12,091 nucleotides of DNA from assembly GCA_015521385.1 (NCBI GenBank), contig WAOH01000112.1, positions 1-12,091 on the forward strand. Direction: 5' to 3'. The notes below the pieces were generated by a model, which saw only the letters and a program-made list of their open reading frames with translations, searched no databases and had not been told where the DNA came from. Source of the stretch: Thermoproteota archaeon. Its GTDB lineage: Archaea > Korarchaeota > Korarchaeia > Korarchaeales > Korarchaeaceae. The position numbers and the translations under genes are program-made. This document shows positions 6,634-12,091 of the stretch, in pieces (position 1 is the first letter of the stretch; each line of letters starts with the position of its first letter).

Positions 6634-7937
6634 AATCCCATCACCAATCTTAAAATAAGAATAGCTATATTGACCGCAACTATCTCGATTATTACCACCA
6701 GAGTCGCTAGCAGGGCCTTCTTAAAATTCCCGACGTAGTGCTTTGAAATAAGAAGGCATACAATAAAGCCGAAAAACGGAAGTACTATGGAAACCATAGG
6801 AATATCCAGCAGAAACAGTAGAGATGCTGATACGAAGAGTAAATACACCGAAGCAATTAATATTCCGAGGTTAAGTGTCCCTCTCTCGGTTATAGGAAGC
6901 ATTTTCTTAAGGATAGGTCTGACCCCCAATGATAGCAAGATTGGGACGACAATGCCAGATATTAATAACACCAAGTATGGCACTAAAGAGATGAAGAGAA
7001 CAGCCGAAGGTTCCATCTCCCCCAATCGATTCCCGAAGACTGTAAAGAGGATGTGGGACCACAGGAACGCAGCTGAGAGTAAGGCTGGAACGAACGACAA
7101 TTCGAGGGGATTATGCGGGGCTATCGCGTCCCCCTCTTTCAGTACGATATCCCTCCTTCCGGTATGCAGGAACCCGGATATCATGGCCTGCAGCCGGGTT
7201 AGGGGTCCCCTCGAGTTCTCCTTCATCGTTTTTATCCTATTGAAGGCCCGGTAAGCGTCCCTTCCCATGTGCCTGTAAGCGTTCAAGTCAGCGTGCACCT
7301 CCTCCACCCTAATAATCAAATAGAGTAGAGGCAGAGTGGCTAATGGCATGGCTATATGTATGGGAAGGGCGGAGGCCCTGAGTGGATCACTCCAGAAGGC
7401 ATGGAGGACGGCTCTGAGCCCATTAAAGGAGGACATGATTAGCAGGAAGACCATTACAACTAACTCCAACCCTTTACTTTCCTGGTGATGCTTCTCGTGG
7501 AGGATAACGAACGTCCTAAGCTCCTCGTCCTCCCAGATGTCCTCGGATATGAGAATGGGTTTTGCTATGAAACCGCCTACTACGGCCCCCATTAGGCTGT
7601 CGGGGGTTATCGCTATACCTTTTGGATGAAGAGAGGGCTCCATTTTCCTAAGCAACAGGTAAAAGAGGAGACTCGCCAGCAACGCGAAGGGGATCAGGAG
7701 AAGGAAGTAGATGAGCGTCCCCAGTAAGTAGACGACCAGACCCTTGAGGGGAAATGATCTCAAGTTCATCATTATTTTTATAAAATAGCTCACCAGATTC
7801 TCGTTTATCTTCATCTTTTCGAATAAGACATCTAATATCCTTGTTCCAAGGGGTATGGTAGAAGCATAGATCGCTGCAGTTGCTCCAATAAAAAATAATG
7901 ATGTTTTGGATGTTCTCACGGCTCTTTCGATTGACAT
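6630..7937 (-). CDS. Polytopic M48/M56-type zinc metallopeptidase
   Basis: A 435-residue membrane protein with a gluzincin site: VILHEKHHQE with His147, Glu148 and His151, and a third ligand Glu213 in RVEEVHADLNAYR, the 'E..AD' motif of M48/M56 peptidases (HtpX, Ste24, BlaR1 relatives). Layout: one helix at about 13-30, two at 66-97, the catalytic segment at 105-155, helices near 157-180 and 190-209, a cytoplasm-like stretch at 214-280, then four to five C-terminal helices. The C-terminal membrane half is longer than in HtpX. ATG 7937 has GAGGT nine bases upstream that overlaps the previous stop, so translation is coupled to the 100-residue gene. The middle of the gene (about 7030-7760) has host-like composition, while both ends are AT-rich. 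Its substrate is unknown; the small upstream protein is a candidate. Confidence 0.8.
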   Translation of the reverse strand: MSIERAVRTSKTSLFFIGATAAIYASTIPLGTRILDVLFEKMKINENLVSYFIKIMMNLRSFPLKGLVVYLLGTLIYFLLLIPFALLASLLFYLLLRKMEPSLHPKGIAITPDSLMGAVVGGFIAKPILISEDIWEDEELRTFVILHEKHHQESKGLELVVMVFLLIMSSFNGLRAVLHAFWSDPLRASALPIHIAMPLATLPLLYLIIRVEEVHADLNAYRHMGRDAYRAFNRIKTMKENSRGPLTRLQAMISGFLHTGRRDIVLKEGDAIAPHNPLELSFVPALLSAAFLWSHILFTVFGNRLGEMEPSAVLFISLVPYLVLLISGIVVPILLSLGVRPILKKMLPITERGTLNLGILIASVYLLFVSASLLFLLDIPMVSIVLPFFGFIVCLLISKHYVGNFKKALLATLVVIIEIVAVNIAILILRLVMGF

Positions 7938-7947
7938 ACGAGCTACC

Positions 7948-8250
7948 TCAAGCTAGTCCTATGCCTAGCCCGAGAGTGAACACTCCGACACCCATAAGTA
8001 TACCAGCGGCTATGGAAGCTTCTGTGCCATACACCCCCAGAAGTGCGTAGGAAGCAGCTATAGCTACTCCTCCTATGTTTGCCAAATTCGCTCCGGCCGC
8101 TATCCTTCTGTTAGCAACAGTTTCTGAGTATCTACGAACTATGTATCCAGCCACAAAGGCCCCGAGGGAGGGAAGAATTATCGCATTTGACAGAATTATT
8201 GCTAGAAGAGAAAATGCTGAGATTAGAGCATCTCTCCTTTTTATGTTCAT
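7948..8250 (-). CDS. Small Gly/Ala-rich hydrophobic membrane protein, unknown function
   Basis: A 100-residue protein and the first gene of the operon. After a basic N-terminus (MNIKRRD) there is a hydrophobic segment at about 9-27, then GAFVAGYIVRRYSE at 30-43, then two Gly/Ala-rich helices at about 50-72 and 76-100 that run to the very end with almost no charge. GxxxG-like spacing is frequent near the C-terminus. I do not recognise a named family with certainty. The 'lps.GafvaGyiv' pattern resembles small archaeal membrane proteins such as the DUF5518 group. The size and composition also fit a precursor of a membrane-active peptide, but no leader cleavage site can be shown. The ATG has GGGGTGGT at 8254-8261 as ribosome site, and a TATA-like element lies 35 bases upstream. 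The stop is 10 bases before the peptidase ATG. Confidence 0.65.
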   Translation of the reverse strand: MNIKRRDALISAFSLLAIILSNAIILPSLGAFVAGYIVRRYSETVANRRIAAGANLANIGGVAIAASYALLGVYGTEASIAAGILMGVGVFTLGLGIGLA

Positions 8251-8253
8251 TAT

Positions 8254-8261
8254 ACCACCCC
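8254..8261 (-). promoter_or_regulatory. GGGGTGGT ribosome binding site of the 100-residue gene
   Basis: On the minus strand GGGGTGGT ends three bases before the ATG at 8250. It fixes this start, because no other in-frame ATG nearby has such a site. The same GGGGTG core precedes dppB. Confidence 0.55.
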
Positions 8262-8281
8262 ATTTATTTCACAGTGCTGTT

Positions 8282-8299
8282 ATTTTTAAAACTTGCGCG
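8282..8299 (-). promoter_or_regulatory. BRE/TATA-like promoter of the membrane-protein operon
   Basis: On the minus strand the sequence reads gcgcaagttttaaaaata, with a purine-containing BRE-like part followed by a TATA-like box centred near 8287. Transcription would begin near 8260, leaving a short leader that just holds the ribosome site. It is the only clear promoter before the three minus-strand genes. Confidence 0.5.
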
Positions 8300-8554
8300 A
8301 CTTTTCATCCAACATTTGTAAAATTAAAGAAGTATTAAGATGGTCCTGTTATTAGAGAGTGTGTTTATTGTGTCGATGATCGCTCGCGCTATAGAAAAAA
8401 TTCAGCTTGGCAGTCAGTAGGAGCTATGGGGGAGGGGGAACATATCCCTTGAGTAAGCTTTATTCAAAACATGTTTCCTATCTCCTGCCTCTATCGGAAC
8501 TACGCTCGCATGACCAGCTCATTATAGAGGGCTGAAAGGGTCTAGCTGCTGTCC

Positions 8555-8569
8555 GCCAGTGTTTAAATT
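8555..8569 (+). promoter_or_regulatory. TATA-like promoter for the MmgE/PrpD gene
   Basis: The sequence gtttaaatt at 8561-8569 is centred about 27 bases before the ATG at 8592, so the transcript should be leaderless. The rest of the gap from 8339 to 8554 shows no tRNA, repeat or convincing reading frame. Confidence 0.5.
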
Positions 8570-8591
8570 AGGTCGGTAAGCAGTTCCTGTG

Positions 8592-9902
8592 ATGGAGCAG
8601 ATGCCCGTGTTGAGCGAGGTCATCGAGAAGGTATGGGGGATGGACTACGTTTCCCTCCCGGACGCCGTCAGGGAGGAAGCCAAGAAGGTCCTCTTAGACT
8701 CGGTTGGGGTCGGCATACTCGGCTTCGAGAGGGAGGAGAGGGTCAAGAGGTTCGCCTCCCTGGCGTACCCGTCCGATAACGGTTCTATAATTCTCGGGGG
8801 CTGGTGGCGCTCCTCACCGTCAATGGCGGCCCTCGTGAACGGCTTCTCCATCCACTCCCTGGAATACGATGACTGGTTGAGGAGGGGTCTCGTCCACGCC
8901 GGCGCAGCGGTGGTCCCGGCCGCTCTCGCTCTCGGGGAGGGGAGGGTCAGCTGGAAGAAGCTGCTGGAGGCTATAGTCATCGGATACGAGGTGGCTGCTA
9001 GGTTCGGCAGCGCCTTCGGGAGGACCCACTATTCAAGGTGGCACACCACGGCCACCGCCGGGTCCTTGGGTGCCGCCGCAGCTGCGTCGAGGGTGCTGGG
9101 GTTGGATCCGGAGGCGGCCTCCCATGCCCTAGCCATATCAACATACTATGCCTCGGGACTCTGGGGTTTCATATCATCGGGCTCGGATGTGAAACCGTTC
9201 AGCCCCGGGCACGCGGCCTTCCTGGGCGTGACGTCGGCCTCCATGGCCGAGAACGGCATGACCACGAACCTGAGCGCCCTCGAGGACGAGAGGGGGTTCT
9301 GCAGGAACATGGCGCCGGGATGCGATCTGAATAGGGCACTCGAGCCGGAATGGGAGTATGCGATCCTCCTCAACGGTTACAAGTTCTTCCCCACCTGCAG
9401 GCACACCCACACTGCCATAACGGCCGCTATAATGCTGAGCGACGAGGTAAACTTGGATGAGGTCAGGGAGGTCAGGGTCGAGGTGTTCGAGGAGGCGGCC
9501 AGCATCGCCGGCATAAGGGAACCTGAGAGCTTGGATCAGGCCAGGTTCAGCCTGACCTTCCTGGTGGCGGCTGCCCTTGCTTACGGGAGATTGGGCCTGG
9601 GCGAGCTTGAGAGGGGACTCGGGGATGAGGAGGTAAGGGAGCTGGAGAGAAGGGTGAGGGTGTTGGTGAATCCCGAGCTCTCATCGGAATTCCCGGAGAA
9701 GCAACCGGCGATAGTGACGGTGACGGGAGGGGTATCGAGGAGTGAGAGAGTGGATTATCCACCAGGGGACCCTGAGAATCCAGCTAACCTTGATCAGATA
9801 TACAGGAAGATCGTGTATGAGGTCAGGGCCTCTCCCGTGATCGCAACACTGTTTGATAGGCTCAGATCTGATGAGCTGGACGATACCGTCACCTTGGTGT
9901 GA
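8592..9902 (+). CDS. MmgE/PrpD-family dehydratase or decarboxylase
   Basis: A protein of about 436 residues of the MmgE/PrpD family, which includes 2-methylcitrate dehydratase and cis-aconitate decarboxylase (itaconate synthase). Family blocks seen: AALVNGFSIHSLEYDDW at about 79-95, RRGLVHAGAAVVPAALALGE at 97-116, a conserved VIGYEVAARFG, then WHTTATAGSLGAA at about 150-162, VKPFSPGHAAFLGV at 200-213, and YKFFPTCRHTHTAI at 263-276. The Asp, His, His and Lys positions used in catalysis by family members are kept. The tyrosine of the common 'KPYP.C' block is Phe. ATG 8592 is preferred over GTG 8589 because it lies at the predicted leaderless start. It is a single gene; no methylcitrate synthase or lyase is adjacent, but the CoA ligase/lyase operon is 2.6 kb upstream. 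The substrate is open. Confidence 0.9.
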   Translation: MEQMPVLSEVIEKVWGMDYVSLPDAVREEAKKVLLDSVGVGILGFEREERVKRFASLAYPSDNGSIILGGWWRSSPSMAALVNGFSIHSLEYDDWLRRGLVHAGAAVVPAALALGEGRVSWKKLLEAIVIGYEVAARFGSAFGRTHYSRWHTTATAGSLGAAAAASRVLGLDPEAASHALAISTYYASGLWGFISSGSDVKPFSPGHAAFLGVTSASMAENGMTTNLSALEDERGFCRNMAPGCDLNRALEPEWEYAILLNGYKFFPTCRHTHTAITAAIMLSDEVNLDEVREVRVEVFEEAASIAGIREPESLDQARFSLTFLVAAALAYGRLGLGELERGLGDEEVRELERRVRVLVNPELSSEFPEKQPAIVTVTGGVSRSERVDYPPGDPENPANLDQIYRKIVYEVRASPVIATLFDRLRSDELDDTVTLV

Positions 9903-10064
9903 TCTTTGTACGATGGCGGGCCTGGCATTCAGTAGGATGGGAGAGGTGGTTATTCCTAAGATCATCAGATGTGAGAGGGAGTTCTAGGGTAGTGAAAAGG
10001 CGTTGATAGTGAATAGGATCTCATCATGCATCGCGGGGATCCAGAAAAGAATGGAGGGTGTTAC

Positions 10065-10988
10065 TTACCTCCTCCTGAGCCTCGGATTCACGTATATCTC
10101 CAGTGCCTGACCCACCAAGAGTAGTGAGAGTACGCTCAGGGATATCATCAGTCCCGGCGGTATGACCCACGTCCAGAGCCCGAGCACTATGGCCTGCCTC
10201 GAGAAGGCGTAGTGGAGCATCATACCCCAGCTCTTCTGGGTCGCATCTCCCAGACCGAGGAAGCTGAGGGAAGCCTCGGTTATCATGTTGCTGGCCGTCC
10301 TCAGGAGGGTCTCCGCCAGGATAAGGGGGGCCGTGTTCGGCAGCAGGTACTTGGCCATCACGTAAGCGTCGGACGCCCCCAGGGCCCTGACGCTCTCAAC
10401 GAAGGGCCTCTCCTTGAGCGACAGGATCATGCTCCTCACTACTCTCGCGACGGTAGGCCAGCTCGTTATCGCTATGGCCACTATCAGGACGAGGAACATC
10501 TGGGTTCCCAGCCAAGTGCCCTTGAAGACCATGGCCAGGAAGATAACCAGCAGGAGGCTGGGCATGACCATGAACAGGTCCACTATCCTCATGAGCACCT
10601 CGTCCACCTTGCCTCCCTTGTAGCCAGCGACCATCCCCACCACCACGCCTATGGCCACAGCTGAGACTGCCGACACGATCCCTATCATGAGGGAGATCCT
10701 AGCCCCGTATATCAGCTCGCTAAGTATGTCCTGGCCGGCGTCGTTGGTGCCCAGCGGGTGCTTCCAGCTGGGAGGCTCCAAGGGCCTACCGGTCCTCTTG
10801 TAGGGATCGTAGGGTGCCAAGTAGGGGGCGAAGAGGGCCATCACCACTATTATTGTGAGCAGGACAGATCCGAAGAGAGAGGCCTTGTGGCTCCTGACTA
10901 TACCTATGAACTCCTTTACCCCCTGTACCTTCCTCTGCCACCCCGTCTTCTTGAGGTTCCTTATCAGCTCCTCCTTCCTGACCGCCAT
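10065..10988 (-). CDS. dppC: Peptide-type ABC transporter permease DppC
   Basis: A 307-residue inner-membrane permease of the Dpp/Opp/nickel ABC importer group, one half of the transmembrane channel for peptides or other small solutes. After an unusually polar N-terminus of about 30 residues come the first helix at about 38-57, the family signature HPLGTNDAGQDILSELIYG at 77-95, the EAA loop ESVRALGASDAYVMAKYLLP at 198-217 that docks on the ATPase, and EASLSFLGLG at 238-247. ATG 10988 directly follows the dppB stop, with GGTGACC as ribosome site inside the end of dppB. No ATPase gene follows: the operon runs into the convergent MmgE/PrpD gene after 162 bases. The solute cannot be told; peptides, oligosaccharides and metals are all handled by close relatives. 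Confidence 0.95.
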   Translation of the reverse strand: MAVRKEELIRNLKKTGWQRKVQGVKEFIGIVRSHKASLFGSVLLTIIVVMALFAPYLAPYDPYKRTGRPLEPPSWKHPLGTNDAGQDILSELIYGARISLMIGIVSAVSAVAIGVVVGMVAGYKGGKVDEVLMRIVDLFMVMPSLLLVIFLAMVFKGTWLGTQMFLVLIVAIAITSWPTVARVVRSMILSLKERPFVESVRALGASDAYVMAKYLLPNTAPLILAETLLRTASNMITEASLSFLGLGDATQKSWGMMLHYAFSRQAIVLGLWTWVIPPGLMISLSVLSLLLVGQALEIYVNPRLRRR

Positions 10989-11966
10989 TCAGGTCACCCT
11001 GACCCTGGGATCCAGTATCCCGTAGAGCAGATCGGCCACCAAGTTGGCTAGGAGGACCGTGACTGTCATTATGATGAAGGCCCCCTGGACGAGGAAGTAA
11101 TCGTCGTTCATTATGGCGTCGAAGATGAGCCTCCCCATGCCGGGGTAGCTGAACACGGTCTCCGTGAGTATGGCCCCGTTTATCATGAAGCCGAACCTCA
11201 GGGCCGTTACCGTGACCATGGGTAGGATCGCCACCCTGGCGGCGTGCCTGTACATGACCGTCCTCTCAGCCAGCCCCTTGAGCTTGGCCATCCAGACGAA
11301 GTCCTGGCCCATGACCTCGACCATGGCGTTCCTCATGTAGAGCATGTACATCCCTATCTCCCTGATCACCAGCACGGTGATCGGGAGGGCCGCGTGCCAC
11401 GCTATATCGGCGACGTAGTCGAGCACGGAGGGAAACTCCTTCGCCGGCGTCACCGATCCGGCCAGGGGGAATAGCCCGAGGTAGTAGCCGAAGAACATCA
11501 GGAAGAGCAAGGCGAGCCAGAAGTGGGGGGTGCTCCTGATGAACAGGGCCGTCGACGTCACGACCACATCGTACTTGGTGCCGTGCTTCCAAGCGGTCTT
11601 CATCCCGGTGTATATGCTGAGGATGGTAGAGATTATGATCGCTGGAAGGAGAAGGAGGAGCGTCCACGGCAGCCTCTCCATGATGACATCCATGACCGGC
11701 CTCTGATAATGGAGGGAGTATCCGAATTCGCCCTTGAAGGTGTTGAGTATGAAGTCGATGTACTGCTCGTGAAGCGGTTTGTCCAGTCCGTAGACGGCCT
11801 TTATCTTCTCTATCTGCTCCGGAGTTATCCTCGGATCCTCGAGAACCAAGGTGCCGAAGGGATCACCGACCAACCTGACCATTATGAAGACGAAGGTCAC
11901 GGCGGCGATGAACGTCAGGAATATGGCGAGGACCTTCCTTATCAGGAACACGCTGTAGCTGGCCAT
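10989..11966 (-). CDS. dppB: Peptide-type ABC transporter permease DppB
   Basis: A 325-residue permease that pairs with DppC. It shows the N-terminal helix with FIMVRLVGDPF at 27-37, the periplasmic-type segment YGLDKPLHEQYIDFI at 59-73 and GEFGYSLHYQRPV at 79-91, four to five further helices, the EAA loop QDFVWMAKLKGLAERTVMYR at 221-240 followed by HAARVAILPM, and ETVFSYPGMGRL at 269-280. These are the standard blocks of the DppB/OppB family, and the length is normal. ATG 11966 has GGGGTG at 11975-11980 as ribosome site; another ATG four bases upstream (11970) is in the wrong frame. The gene follows the probable solute-binding protein gene with a 65-base gap that contains a T-tract. It is immediately upstream of dppC on the same strand. 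Confidence 0.95.
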   Translation of the reverse strand: MASYSVFLIRKVLAIFLTFIAAVTFVFIMVRLVGDPFGTLVLEDPRITPEQIEKIKAVYGLDKPLHEQYIDFILNTFKGEFGYSLHYQRPVMDVIMERLPWTLLLLLPAIIISTILSIYTGMKTAWKHGTKYDVVVTSTALFIRSTPHFWLALLFLMFFGYYLGLFPLAGSVTPAKEFPSVLDYVADIAWHAALPITVLVIREIGMYMLYMRNAMVEVMGQDFVWMAKLKGLAERTVMYRHAARVAILPMVTVTALRFGFMINGAILTETVFSYPGMGRLIFDAIMNDDYFLVQGAFIIMTVTVLLANLVADLLYGILDPRVRVT

Positions 11967-12002
11967 CCATTTAACACCCCAGCGGACCTCGCGGGCTACG
12001 AG

Positions 12003-12018
12003 GGGAAAAAGAAAAAGA
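12003..12018 (-). terminator. T-tract between solute-binding protein gene and dppB
   Basis: On the minus strand tctttttctttttccc contains two T5 runs, 14 bases after the stop of the upstream gene and before dppB. It could end or weaken transcription so that the binding protein is made in excess over the permeases, a common need in such operons. Confidence 0.45.
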
Positions 12019-12031
12019 TTGGTGGTCGGGA

Positions 12032-12091
12032 CTATTTCTTCTTGAGGAACAGCCAGACCGCCGCTATTATGATGATCAGGAGGATCACGAC
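12032..12091 (-). CDS. C-terminal membrane anchor of upstream gene, probable solute-binding protein (partial)
   Basis: Only the last 19 codons and the TAG stop are in the window. They encode a single hydrophobic helix followed by three lysines (VVILLIIIIAAVWLFLKKK). Archaeal peptide-binding proteins of ABC importers often end in exactly such a C-terminal anchor with a positive cytoplasmic tail, and the gene lies just upstream of dppB on the same strand. The identity as the DppA-type binding protein is inferred from position and this anchor. Another membrane-anchored protein cannot be excluded. Confidence 0.5.
   Translation of the reverse strand, partial: VVILLIIIIAAVWLFLKKK

Noticed and set aside
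6787..8338. Plus-strand frames opposite the peptidase and the 100-residue gene
   Set aside because: They show no domain or helix pattern, whereas the minus-strand frames carry HExxH and coupled starts with ribosome sites.
8339..8554. Possible RNA gene or riboswitch before the MmgE/PrpD gene
   Set aside because: No cloverleaf, k-turn or extended stem was found, and the predicted leaderless start leaves no untranslated leader for a riboswitch.
9914..9988. Short ATG-started frame of 24 codons after the MmgE/PrpD gene
   Set aside because: It has no recognisable motif, no ribosome site and no promoter, and a frame of this length is expected by chance.

Overview
The window looks like a chromosome segment of a thermophilic archaeon, most likely from the Thermoproteota/Korarchaeota side of the tree; this is inferred from style, not from a marker gene. 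The signs are: arginine coded almost only by AGG, purine-rich coding strands, frequent TTG/GTG starts, A/T-rich TATA elements about 27 bases before starts that have little or no leader, GGAGGT or GGGGTG ribosome sites inside operons, and a predicted solute-binding protein ending in a C-terminal membrane anchor. No rRNA, tRNA, CRISPR array, insertion sequence or integrase was seen.

Left part (1-2700): the 3' part of a DedA/VTT membrane protein, a COG3375-type GNAT acetyltransferase, a CPBP (CAAX/Abi-type) intramembrane protease, and a small minus-strand nucleotidyltransferase-fold protein.

Centre-left (2706-6005): a tight four-gene plus-strand operon with ATGA or TGATG junctions. It encodes a SucC-like beta subunit, a small Cys-rich FixX-like ferredoxin, a SucD-like alpha subunit, and a CitE/HpcH-type CoA-ester lyase. 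Read together, these would activate a carboxylic acid to its CoA ester with ATP and then cleave it, for example malyl-CoA to acetyl-CoA + glyoxylate, or citramalyl-CoA to acetyl-CoA + pyruvate. The substrate is inferred. The ferredoxin-like gene between the two ligase subunits is the odd part.

Centre (6006-8340): an AT-richer minus-strand operon of three membrane proteins: a 100-residue Gly/Ala-rich hydrophobic protein, a polytopic M48/M56-type zinc peptidase, and a SpoIIM/DUF95-family protein. It sits between host-like genes and may be a transferred or fast-evolving unit. A small hydrophobic peptide with a SpoIIM-type protein and a peptidase recalls membrane-peptide or circular-bacteriocin loci, but no ABC ATPase is present, so this remains a hypothesis.

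Right part (8592-12091): an MmgE/PrpD-family enzyme with its own leaderless promoter, then, convergent on the minus strand, the permeases DppC and DppB of a peptide-type ABC importer and the last 19 residues of an upstream gene, probably the solute-binding protein. The MmgE/PrpD enzyme may act on the same small di- or tricarboxylic acids as the ligase/lyase operon.
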